Below are positions 50,257 through 58,333 of a stretch of 64,000 nucleotides of DNA, piece by piece. Origin of the DNA: Amycolatopsis sacchari (lineage in GTDB: Bacteria; Actinomycetota; Actinomycetes; Mycobacteriales; Pseudonocardiaceae); NCBI RefSeq assembly GCF_900114035.1, contig NZ_FORP01000001.1, positions 558,001 through 622,000 of the forward strand, written 5' to 3'. Position numbers and translations under genes: made by a program. The first letter of the stretch is position 1, and every line of letters starts with the position of its first letter. The notes beneath the pieces are model-generated. The model was not told the DNA's origin. It saw nothing but the letters and a program-made list of their open reading frames with translations, and ran no database searches.

Positions 50257-51807
50257 TCAGCTGTCCCGGCTCACCGTCAGCGTCACCGTGCCGCGGTTGG
50301 TGCCGTAGCGGCCCCACGCGTCGTTGGCGAACGCGTAGCAGTACCCGGGGCTGCGCACCTCGCACCCGGCGCCTGCGCCGATCGCGATCCGCTGGTGCTC
50401 GCGCCCGTTCGGGGCGCCGGGGCAGGGGTGGGCGTCGTTCGCCACGTACCCCACCAGCGACATCCACGGCAGGTCCACCTCGCGCGGCGCCAGCGGCGCG
50501 TACGCGACGTCCTGTCCCGGGAGGCGCCGGTACCACCGCAGGCCCAGCGCCAGCACGCTGCCCACCACGTGCCGCAGCAGACCGGCGACAGCCCGGCCCT
50601 CAGGACCCGACCAGCCCGTGCCGTCGTACCACTGGCCGGAGGCCGAGAAGCGGTAGTGCCCGGGTTCGAGGTACAGCCCGGTGTCGTGCCACAGTTCGTG
50701 GGCCGCCACGCCGACGGTCGCGCTTTCCCCGGGGGCGAGCACCTGCGTCGGCCGGTACCGCCCGCCCGTGATGGGTTGCGCGCGCCGCCGCTCGACAGCG
50801 GAGGGATCGATCTCGGCGACCTCGGCCGTCACGCGCGGCACGGCCCGCGGCCGGTACTGCAACGCGGCCTCCAGTATGGGCTGCATCAGCGGCTCGACCA
50901 CGGTGGGCAGGACCCCGAACACCCCGCGGTCGTCGTTGTGCAGCAGTCCCGCCGGGTCGGGGGACAGCGCCTGCACGCTCGCGCGGTGGAAGCCGAGCCC
51001 GGCGTGCTTCTCCGCCTCGCCGATCATCCACTGCAGGCCGCGGTCGCTCAGCGCGGTCTCACGGTGCCCGCCGCCGACGTCCATGTGGCTGCCGGGGAAC
51101 CAGCGTTCCTCGATGTCCTGGCCGGGTTCCGGGGCCACCCAACGGGTCGGGGTGAACGGACGGCGACGCTCGTCGAGGGCGAGTGCGTGCCGCCCGTGTT
51201 TGATGCGCGGGTTCAGCTTCATGTCGTGGAACCGGTAGCGATCGGGCGGGTCGAGCAGGTTGAGCCCGGTGAAGTAGCCGGGGACGCCGAGCGAGCCGAC
51301 GGTGTCCCACACCCCGAGGAAGTCGATGGGGAACTCGCCACCGGAGCGGGGGTCGTAGCGGAACGCCAGCCCTTCGCGCCACTCCGGGGAGTCGTCACGG
51401 GCGCGGTAGTGGCGGTACGCCCGGGCGACGAGCTTCCCGGCCTCCGCCGGGGGCCGTTCCCGCAGGTCCACCAGCCCCGAGGCGCCGACGAACCCGGCGA
51501 GACTGCGGACGGTGTAGGCGCCCCGGCTGAAACCGACCAAGGCGACGGCGTCGCCAGGGGAGTAGGTGGTGGCGAGCCACTGGTAGGCGGCCATCACGTC
51601 GTCGGACAGCCCGCTGCCCAGCGCGCCGCCGAGCATGCGGCGCAGCACCCCGCCGGTGGTGCCGACGCCGGGCTGGTAGCAGGCGAGCTGGCGCCGCCCG
51701 GAACTGTCCTGATCGGACAGTGCATTGTAGAACCGGCGGACGTTGGTCACGGACTCCACGTCGGGGTCGCACCAGGTGCCGTCGCAGCAGATGATCAGTC
51801 GTCGCAC
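50257..51807 (-). CDS. DUF2235 (Tle1-like) alpha/beta hydrolase with C-terminal extension
   Basis: A 516-residue protein. The N-terminal 300 residues are DUF2235: RLIICCDGTWCDP at the start, the nucleophile elbow GFSRGAYTVRSLAGFVG (Ser94), FLGVWDTVGSLGVPG, and WFPGSHMDVGGGH with the likely catalytic Asp/His. Relatives include Tle1-type phospholipases. The last 180 residues, with HDTGLYLEPGHYRFSASGQWYDG and a YCYAFANDAWGRYGTNRG end, look like an added beta-rich binding domain. GTG at 51807 follows AAGGGG; longer starts to 51870 exist. There are no type VI secretion genes, so this is a housekeeping or cluster lipase. It converges on the P450 with 1 bp between stops. Confidence 0.85.
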   Translation of the reverse strand: MRRLIICCDGTWCDPDVESVTNVRRFYNALSDQDSSGRRQLACYQPGVGTTGGVLRRMLGGALGSGLSDDVMAAYQWLATTYSPGDAVALVGFSRGAYTVRSLAGFVGASGLVDLRERPPAEAGKLVARAYRHYRARDDSPEWREGLAFRYDPRSGGEFPIDFLGVWDTVGSLGVPGYFTGLNLLDPPDRYRFHDMKLNPRIKHGRHALALDERRRPFTPTRWVAPEPGQDIEERWFPGSHMDVGGGHRETALSDRGLQWMIGEAEKHAGLGFHRASVQALSPDPAGLLHNDDRGVFGVLPTVVEPLMQPILEAALQYRPRAVPRVTAEVAEIDPSAVERRRAQPITGGRYRPTQVLAPGESATVGVAAHELWHDTGLYLEPGHYRFSASGQWYDGTGWSGPEGRAVAGLLRHVVGSVLALGLRWYRRLPGQDVAYAPLAPREVDLPWMSLVGYVANDAHPCPGAPNGREHQRIAIGAGAGCEVRSPGYCYAFANDAWGRYGTNRGTVTLTVSRDS

Positions 51808-52018
51808 GGGAAACCACCCCTTCCTCGTGCCCATCAGAGCACAGCGGGGCACGCGTGGATACGAGGTCACCGGTTCGGCCCACAGGGGCGTTGGTGGAGG
51901 CTGGTGGGCCGGCGAGCGTGACGGGGTGGAATGCAGAGTCTCGTAGTAGCGGCGGAGCCGGGGATTGTTGCGCGCCGTGGCCAGTCGTATCTAGCGGCGG
52001 CCACGCTGGGCGGCCTTG

Positions 52019-52078
52019 TCGGGTGAAGCTCGCCTCCTCGGCCACGGCCACGAAGCACTCGAGCTGCCCTAGCTCCAT
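52019..52078 (-). pseudogene. LysR regulator remnant (N-terminal HTH start only)
   Basis: From ATG at 52078 the first 20 codons read ELGQLECFVAVAEEASFTR, matching the start of the LysR protein at 39647 (ELRQLEYFVTVAEERNFTR) at about 14 of 19 positions. The similarity then ends abruptly and the frame runs into unrelated sequence. The rest of the regulator is missing; the DUF2235 gene begins 212 bp away. Confidence 0.75.
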
Positions 52079-52095
52079 AACTGTTGCTTCTAGTC

Positions 52096-52122
52096 GCCAG
52101 CAGAACCAGCTCTTGGATTTCT
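52096..52122. promoter_or_regulatory. conserved element upstream of SnoaL gene (copy 2)
   Basis: Same 27-bp block as at 39684-39710 with one mismatch, again between a LysR start (here a remnant) and a divergent gene starting ATGAACGCG. It probably still acts as the promoter region of the SnoaL-like gene. Confidence 0.5.
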
Positions 52123-52148
52123 GATTCGAGCCGTCGCACAGTGAGGAC

Positions 52149-52493
52149 ATGAACGCGAAAGAACCCGAAGATCTCGCCCGGTTGTTCGTCGAGCGGGCCA
52201 ACGACCGCGACGCCGCAGGACTCGCCGAGCTGTACGCACCGGACGCCGTGCTGGCCTACCCGCCCGGCGCCACCACCGTGGGGCGGGACGCGATCCGGGC
52301 GGTGTTCGAGCAGATGCTGCTCCAGGACATCCGGTTCCGGCTGGAGGACCCGCTGCCCACGCTCCGCTACGGCGACCTCGCGCTGACGGCCACCCGCCCT
52401 GCCGACGGCACCGGCGGCCGGGTCCAGGTCGCCCGCCGCCAGCCCGATGGCACGTGGCTCCGCATCCTCGACCGGCCGGAGGCGGGGGACTGA
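52149..52493 (+). CDS. SnoaL-like / nuclear-transport-factor-2 fold protein
   Basis: A 114-residue protein with a typical NTF2-like N-terminus: LARLFVERANDRDAAGLAELYAPDAVLAYPPGATTVGRDAIRAVFEQML. The second half (LALTATRPADGTGGRVQVARRQPDGTWLRILDRPEA) completes the curved sheet. Such folds serve as cyclases, isomerases or binding proteins, and no catalytic assignment is possible. Its first codons (ATGAACGCG) and upstream region are a copy of those of the hydrolase gene at 39737, and hydrolase-like sequence resumes after its stop. Confidence 0.85.
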   Translation: MNAKEPEDLARLFVERANDRDAAGLAELYAPDAVLAYPPGATTVGRDAIRAVFEQMLLQDIRFRLEDPLPTLRYGDLALTATRPADGTGGRVQVARRQPDGTWLRILDRPEAGD

Positions 52494-52496
52494 CCA

Positions 52497-52600
52497 GGGC
52501 TCACCTTCGTCCTCGTGCCCGGATGCCTGGTGGTTCGAACCCCTCGCCGACCAGCCCCGGAAGGCGCAGGCACCCTGCCGCCACCCTGACCACCCGGAAG
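52497..52600 (+). pseudogene. alpha/beta hydrolase remnant
   Basis: CACCTTCGTCCTCGTGCCCGG at about 52502-52522 is nearly identical to codons 7-13 of the hydrolase gene at 39737. After a deletion of about 13 bp, GCCTGGTGGTTCGAACCCCTCGCCGA matches the next codons (encoding AW.F.PLA). The frame is then lost and no catalytic motif survives. The rest of the gap to 52721 has no gene. Confidence 0.65.
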
Positions 52601-52721
52601 GGCAATCCACCACGTCCGCACGGGCAGCAACCCGGCTGAGAGGCAACGGCGCTTCAGAACGAGCGGTCGGAGCGCTGATAACGTCCGGTGGACGCGAAGA
52701 TCGAGAGGACGAGGTGTTCGC

Positions 52722-55700
52722 TTGAGCAACCCGCTGGTCGCACAGGAACAAAGCTCCACCAAGGCGTACTCCGGAGTGTCGCTGCTGGAGACCGCCTTCG
52801 ACCTGGACAGTGCGATCAAGAGCGGGGACTGGGCCGCCGTCGCGCTCGGCGCGGTCGGCACCGCGCTCGACGCCCTCTCCATGGCCATGGACCCCTTCGG
52901 CGCGATCCTCGCCGCCGGGGTGGGCTGGCTGATGGAGCACGTCGGCCCGCTCAAGGAAGCGCTCGACGCGCTCGCCGGCAACCCCGACCGCATCAACGCC
53001 CACTCCGAGACGTGGGGCAACATCTCCAAGGAACTCGGCGAGATCAGCCAGGACCTCACCAGCCTGGTCGAGGCCGACCTCCAGGGGTGGACCGGTCCCG
53101 CCGCCGACACCTACCGCGCACTCGCCGCCGACACCGGCAACCTGCTGACCGCGGCCCAGAAGGGCGCCGACGGCGCTTCCTCGGGCATCAAGACCGCGGG
53201 CGAGGTCGTCGCCGCCGTGCGGTCACTGGTGCGCGACATCATCGCGGAACTGATCGGGCACCTGATCAGCTGGGCGCTGCAGGTGCTGTTCACCCTCGGC
53301 ATCGCCTCGGCGTGGGTCGTGCCGCAGGTGATCGCCGAGGTCGCCAAGGTGGCGTCCAAGATCGCGGACCTGACCAAGCGGCTGGTCAAGGCGCTCAAGG
53401 CGCTGGGCGACCTGCTCAAGCAGGCCGGCAAGCTGTTCGGCGACGCCGGCAAGGCCTTCCGCAACCTCAAGGCCGGTGGCAGGTCCACCGCGGGCAAGCC
53501 GAGCGACCTCGGCGGCGCCACGAAGAGCGGCCCGAAGGACAACGGCTCCACCACGCCGTCGTCGACCCCGAACACCGACCCCGGCGGCAACACGAGCCCG
53601 TCGTCCACCTCCCACGACGGCGCCGGCAACGGCACACCCCACGGCGACCCGGGGCCGGCCCCGAGGTCCGATCCCGGCAGCGACACCACGGGGTCCGGTG
53701 GCACGGGCGGCGGGGCCAGGGGCGGTGACGGCACCACCACGTCGTCCGCGACGAAGGGCGGCCAGGACGACGGCTCCCGCATCGCGAACAACAACTCGAA
53801 TCCCGACGAGCACACGACGCCGAGCGTCAACCGCTGCCTCAACGGTGACCCGATCGACGTCGCCACCGGCGCGGTGCTGCTGGAACAGCAGGACGTCTCG
53901 CTGCCCGGCGCGCTGCCGCTCGTCGTCGCCCGCACGCACCTGTCCTCCTACCGCGCGGGCCGCCACTTCGGCCCCACCTGGGCGTCCACCCTGGACGAAC
54001 GGATCGAGGTCGAGGACGACGGGCTGCACCTGGCGCTCGCCGACGGCACCCTGCTGCGGTACCCCGTCCCGCGCGGGATGGAGCCGGTGCTGCCCGAACG
54101 CGGCCCCTACCTGGCCCTGCGCCGCGTGCGGCACGGCTTCATCGTGGGCGACCCGCAGTCCGACCGGATGCGCTACTTCGCCGCCGCTCCCGGGCAGCCG
54201 ACGCTGCCGCTGCGCGCCGTCGTGGACGGCGCCGGCAACCGGATGGTGCTGCGGTACCGCGCCGGAGTGCCCGCGGCCATCGAGCACTCCGGCGGCTACC
54301 GCATCGAGATCGACACCGCCGACGGCCTCGTGACCGCCCTGCGCACCCCGGACTCGCCCGTTCCGCTGGCCGAGTACCGCTACGACTCCGCCCGCAGGCT
54401 CGTGGAGGTCACCGACGCGGCCGGCACCCCCCTGAAGTTCAGCTACGACGCCGACGGCAGGCTCCTCCGCTGGGAGGACGTCAACGGCCGCTGGTACCGC
54501 TACGGCTACGACTCCCAGGGCCGCTGCGTGCGCGCCCAGGGCACCGACGGCTACCTCGACACGGAACTGGCCTACGACTCCGAAAACCGCGTCACCACCG
54601 TCACCGACTCACTCGGCCACGTCACCCGCTACCGGCTGGACGAACGGCTGCGCGTCATCGGGCGGACCGATCCGCTCGGCCACAGCATCAGCATCGACCT
54701 CGACCGCTTCGGCCGCGTGCTCGCCGAAACCGACGAACTCGGCCACGTCACGCGCTGGGAGTACGACGAGGTCGGCAACCTCGTGTCGGTCACCCGGCCG
54801 GACGGCAGCCGCATGGTCGTCGAATACGACGCTCGCCGCCGGCCCACCGCGGTGACCGGGCCGGACGGCGCCGTGTGGCGCTACGAGTACGACGCGCGCG
54901 GCAGCCTCGTCCGCAGCGTCGATCCCACCGGGGCGGCCACCTCCTACACCTACGACCCGCACACCGGCACCATCGACTCGGTGACCGACGCGCTCGGCGG
55001 CGTCACGAGGGTCCAGGCCAACGCCGCCGGCCTCCCGGTGGCCATCACGACCCCCGACGGCGCGGTCACCCGCTACGGCTACGACGCGCTGGGCAACACC
55101 GCGAGCATCACCGATCCGCTCGGCGGCACCACCACGATGGTCCGCGACGCCGCGGGCAACCTCGTGCAGGCCCGCGACGCCGACGGCGTGGTCGAGCGCT
55201 TCACCACCACCGCGCGCGGCAACGCCGAGGAACGGACGGACGCGCGCGGCGGGGTCAGCCGCGTCGAGTTCGCCCAGTTCGACCTGCCCGTCACCGAGAA
55301 GCGGCCCGACGGCAGCACCCTGAAGTACGGCTACGACACCGAACTGCGGCTCACCTCGGTCACGAACGAACGCGGCCTGGTGTGGCGCTACGAGTACGAC
55401 GCCGTGGGCCGCATGGTGGGGGAGACCGACTACAACGGCCGGGTCCTCCGCTACGAGTACGACGCCGTGGGCAGGCTCGTGCGCCGCACCAACGGCGCCG
55501 GGCAGACGATCACACTGGAGCGCGACAGCCTCGGGCGCGTCGTCCGGCGCAGCAGCGCGGACGAGGTCGCCGAGTTCGCCTACGACGCCGCCGACCGCAT
55601 GGTGGTGGCCCGCAACGAGCACAGCGAAGTCCGGTTCACCTACGACGCGCTCGGCCGCGTGCTGTCGGAGTCGATCAACGGGCGCGTCGTGTACTCCCGC

Positions 55701-58013
55701 TACGACCGGCTCGGCCGCCGCACCAGCCGTCGCACCCCCTCGGGCGCGGAGTCGGTGTTCGGCTACGACACCGAGGGCCGTCCGACGGCACTCACCACCG
55801 CCGGACGCACCCTGCGCTTCACCTACGACGCCGCCGGCCGCGAGACCCTGCGCACGCTCGTCACCGCCGCCGGCCCGGTGGCCGAACTGCGGCAGACCTG
55901 GACCCCCACCGGCCAGCTGGCCGCGCAGACCGTGGTCCGCGGCACCGACACCGTGCAACGGCGCGAGTACGGTTACCTGCCCGACGGCTACCTCGGCACG
56001 GTGTCCGACCTGATCTCCGGGCCCCGCACGCTCGACGTGGACCCCAACGGCCGCGTCCGTGCCGTGCGCGGCGCACGCTGGCAGGAGAGCTACGACTACG
56101 ACGTGACGGGTGCGCTCACCCGTGCGGGCTGGCCCGGTTCCCCGGAGGCGCACGGCCCGCGTTCCTACACCGGGACACTGCTCACCGCCGCCGGTGCCAC
56201 CGCCTACACCCACGACGCCGAAGGCCGCGTCGTCGCCCGCGAACGGGGTGGGCGGCGCTGGACGTACGAGTGGAGCGCGGAGAACCGGCTGGTCGGGGTC
56301 CGCACCCCGGACGGCGCGGTCTGGCGCTACCGCTACGACGCTCTCGGCCGCCGCATCGCCAAGCAACGCCTGGACGACACCGGCACCGTCGTCGAGCAGG
56401 TCGAGTTCGCCTGGGACGGGCAGCTGCCCGCGGAACAGGTGCACAGCGGTCACGGCAAGCCGCTGGTCGCTACGGTGTGGGAGTGGGCGCCCGACAGCGA
56501 ACTGCTGCTCACGCAGCTCGAACGGGTTCTCGGCGGCCCGGGGCCTGAACGGTTCCACGCCGTTGTCGCCGACCTCGTCGGCAGCCCGTCGGAGCTGCTC
56601 GACGAGACCGGCGCGCTGGCCGGGCACCAGCACACCGCGCTGTGGGGGCCGGTGATCTCGGCCGGGGGAGCGGCCGGTACTCCGTTGCGGTTCCCGGGCC
56701 AGTACCATGATCCCGAGACCGGGCTGCACTACAACCGGCACCGGTACTACGACCCGGAAACGGGTCGCTTCCTCTCGCACGACCCGCTGGGGCTGACGCC
56801 GGACCCGGACTCGCTGGCCTACGTCGGCAACCCGACCGCGATGATCGACCCGCTGGGGCTGGCCAAGGTCGCGCCGCCGTGCTCGGCGGGCGGTTCCGGG
56901 GGAGGGAAGAAGCCGGACCGGTTCCACCCGTACCAGAAGCCCGCCGACTCGGCCGCCGGGAAACCGGGGAAGAAGCGCAAGTACCCGGAAAGCACGTACG
57001 GCGACAAGGACGCCGAGCGGAAGCGCCTGGAGAACAAGTACAGCAGCAAGATCAACGGGAACAAGACGCACCAGTCGGAGCACGTGGCCGGCTACGACAT
57101 CCTGGCCGACAACGGTGGCGCGAAGGGCTCGCGCGGGGACAAGGAAAACAAGCCGCTGGAGAACAACGCCTACGCCTACTTCGAGGACTGGGCCAACCAC
57201 CGGTACCACCCGGGTACCGGCAAGGGTCCGGCCGCGCACGAGTCCGGGTGGTCCAAGGGCGGCGTCGAAGAGGGGCCGAACACGAGCCCCGGTGACCTGT
57301 CCTACCGGGAACGCCTGGGTTCCTACCGGCACGACCAGCGCACCGCGATCGAGAACAACGACCCGAGCACCGCGATCCAGCTCAACCAGCTCGGTTACGC
57401 GCACCAGCAGGCTTTCCAGACGCCGGAGACGCTGGACAAGTACACGCACCCGCACAGCTTCTCCGAGCGCGTCTACCACGGGGACGACCCCAACCACGTC
57501 CACTTCGCGGGGGACCCGGAGAAGAACCTGGACCCGCATCCGTTGTACGACAAGGAAAAGGCCGACTTCGCCAAGAGGGAGCAGGAGCGCAGGGACGCCA
57601 TCGACGCCAACCCGAACCACCCGGACCGCGCGGCACTGGAGTACGAGCGGTTGCGGATGCGGATGGCCGACGACTCGTACCACAAGATGATCGACGACAT
57701 GCGCGAGAGCGGCGAGGGCATCCGGTACAACCCGCGCCCGGGCCAGCCGGTCCCGACGGGCGGGCACGAGGTGCCGGTCAGCGGGGGCGGCAACCACGTG
57801 ACCACGAGGCCGATCGACGACCTGGACGCGTTCGAACTGCACGAGGCGCGCAACGCGGCGCGCACGGGCCAGTGGCCCGGCGACGACGTCTGGCAGCGGT
57901 ACTACAAGGACCCGACCCCGGAGGACTGGGCGAAGCTCGAGCGCGGCGACTTCGACCCGCCGCAGCTGTCGCCGATCTCGCCGGGGAGCCCGATGGACCT
58001 CGATTTCTCCTGA
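52722..58013 (+). CDS. giant YD-repeat (Rhs-like) protein 1 with ESX-like N-terminus and histidine-rich C-terminal domain
   Basis: A 1763-residue protein. Residues 1-150 are a helical module with WTG (GWTGPAADTYR) typical of putative type VII secretion signals; 165-215 is a hydrophobic helical stretch; 255-365 a Ser/Thr/Gly/Asp linker. A DUF6531-type block ([32 protein letters not shown]) opens the YD-repeat shell, which ends at [15 protein letters not shown] (from 1321) and DPLGL (1354-1358). The C-terminal 380 residues are a separate domain with THQSEHVAGYD (His1450, His1454), LENNAYAYFEDW, QLNQLGYAHQ and DDSYHKMIDDM, shared with the second giant. TTG at 52722 follows GAGG. By analogy with polymorphic toxins the tip may be an effector; its activity is unknown. 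Confidence 0.85.
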   Translation: MSNPLVAQEQSSTKAYSGVSLLETAFDLDSAIKSGDWAAVALGAVGTALDALSMAMDPFGAILAAGVGWLMEHVGPLKEALDALAGNPDRINAHSETWGNISKELGEISQDLTSLVEADLQGWTGPAADTYRALAADTGNLLTAAQKGADGASSGIKTAGEVVAAVRSLVRDIIAELIGHLISWALQVLFTLGIASAWVVPQVIAEVAKVASKIADLTKRLVKALKALGDLLKQAGKLFGDAGKAFRNLKAGGRSTAGKPSDLGGATKSGPKDNGSTTPSSTPNTDPGGNTSPSSTSHDGAGNGTPHGDPGPAPRSDPGSDTTGSGGTGGGARGGDGTTTSSATKGGQDDGSRIANNNSNPDEHTTPSVNRCLNGDPIDVATGAVLLEQQDVSLPGALPLVVARTHLSSYRAGRHFGPTWASTLDERIEVEDDGLHLALADGTLLRYPVPRGMEPVLPERGPYLALRRVRHGFIVGDPQSDRMRYFAAAPGQPTLPLRAVVDGAGNRMVLRYRAGVPAAIEHSGGYRIEIDTADGLVTALRTPDSPVPLAEYRYDSARRLVEVTDAAGTPLKFSYDADGRLLRWEDVNGRWYRYGYDSQGRCVRAQGTDGYLDTELAYDSENRVTTVTDSLGHVTRYRLDERLRVIGRTDPLGHSISIDLDRFGRVLAETDELGHVTRWEYDEVGNLVSVTRPDGSRMVVEYDARRRPTAVTGPDGAVWRYEYDARGSLVRSVDPTGAATSYTYDPHTGTIDSVTDALGGVTRVQANAAGLPVAITTPDGAVTRYGYDALGNTASITDPLGGTTTMVRDAAGNLVQARDADGVVERFTTTARGNAEERTDARGGVSRVEFAQFDLPVTEKRPDGSTLKYGYDTELRLTSVTNERGLVWRYEYDAVGRMVGETDYNGRVLRYEYDAVGRLVRRTNGAGQTITLERDSLGRVVRRSSADEVAEFAYDAADRMVVARNEHSEVRFTYDALGRVLSESINGRVVYSRYDRLGRRTSRRTPSGAESVFGYDTEGRPTALTTAGRTLRFTYDAAGRETLRTLVTAAGPVAELRQTWTPTGQLAAQTVVRGTDTVQRREYGYLPDGYLGTVSDLISGPRTLDVDPNGRVRAVRGARWQESYDYDVTGALTRAGWPGSPEAHGPRSYTGTLLTAAGATAYTHDAEGRVVARERGGRRWTYEWSAENRLVGVRTPDGAVWRYRYDALGRRIAKQRLDDTGTVVEQVEFAWDGQLPAEQVHSGHGKPLVATVWEWAPDSELLLTQLERVLGGPGPERFHAVVADLVGSPSELLDETGALAGHQHTALWGPVISAGGAAGTPLRFPGQYHDPETGLHYNRHRYYDPETGRFLSHDPLGLTPDPDSLAYVGNPTAMIDPLGLAKVAPPCSAGGSGGGKKPDRFHPYQKPADSAAGKPGKKRKYPESTYGDKDAERKRLENKYSSKINGNKTHQSEHVAGYDILADNGGAKGSRGDKENKPLENNAYAYFEDWANHRYHPGTGKGPAAHESGWSKGGVEEGPNTSPGDLSYRERLGSYRHDQRTAIENNDPSTAIQLNQLGYAHQQAFQTPETLDKYTHPHSFSERVYHGDDPNHVHFAGDPEKNLDPHPLYDKEKADFAKREQERRDAIDANPNHPDRAALEYERLRMRMADDSYHKMIDDMRESGEGIRYNPRPGQPVPTGGHEVPVSGGGNHVTTRPIDDLDAFELHEARNAARTGQWPGDDVWQRYYKDPTPEDWAKLERGDFDPPQLSPISPGSPMDLDFS

Positions 58014-58048
58014 GGACGGCCTGAGCCGACGTGGCTCACGGGCTGGCG

Positions 58049-58091
58049 CGAGGCCGCTGGGTTAGTGACGTGCTCGAACCCAGCGGCCTCG
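58049..58091 (+). terminator. terminator hairpin after YD-repeat protein 1
   Basis: A 15-bp perfect stem (CGAGGCCGCTGGGTT pairing with AACCCAGCGGCCTCG) around a 13-base loop, 36 bp after the stop codon. It is symmetrical and could stop transcription from both giants. Confidence 0.8.
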
Positions 58092-58185
58092 TCCGTGACC
58101 CAGTCCAGGAGGCGGTGACTGAGGTTCGCGCCTGCGGCCCGGCGGCTCATCGTCCCCGGGGACGGGCCGATCATGCCTACTTAAC

Positions 58186-58199
58186 ATAATGTACATTAT
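58186..58199. promoter_or_regulatory. AT-rich palindrome ATAATGTACATTAT
   Basis: A perfect 14-bp palindrome, 12 bp upstream of the minus-strand ATG at 58174. It is strikingly AT-rich for a 72% GC region. ATGT...ACAT dyads of this kind are typical operators of small winged-HTH regulators (PadR/MarR types). No intact regulator gene is next to it. Confidence 0.5.
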
Positions 58200-58231
58200 C
58201 GGCGCTTGGGGCGCGCCGCTGTGAGAGGGGT

Positions 58232-58259
58232 GGCCGAGCACGGTCACCAGTGCTCGGCC
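58232..58259 (-). terminator. terminator hairpin after YD-repeat protein 2
   Basis: GGCCGAGCAC and GTGCTCGGCC form a 10-bp perfect stem with an eight-base loop, 75 bp downstream of the stop codon of the minus-strand giant. Confidence 0.65.
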
Positions 58260-58333
58260 GCCGCTGTGCCGCACAGGCGATCGAACTGCGGCGTCCGATC
58301 GCGAACCCCATCAGACGCCGGACGCGAACCGCC

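Larger units (their letters stand above)
58014..58333. other. 320-bp gap between the two convergent YD-repeat genes
   Basis: It contains two terminator-like hairpins (58049-58091 and 58232-58259), an AT-rich palindrome (58186-58199) and a short minus-strand open frame (from ATG 58174 or 58150, MSRRAAGANLSHRLLDWVTDEAAG) that runs through the first hairpin. I see no convincing immunity gene. The open frame may be the relic of a small regulator. Confidence 0.6.

Noticed and set aside
50257-51807. Type VI secretion effector
   Set aside because: DUF2235 is shared with Tle1 effectors, but there are no type VI components and the group is common in actinobacteria without the system.
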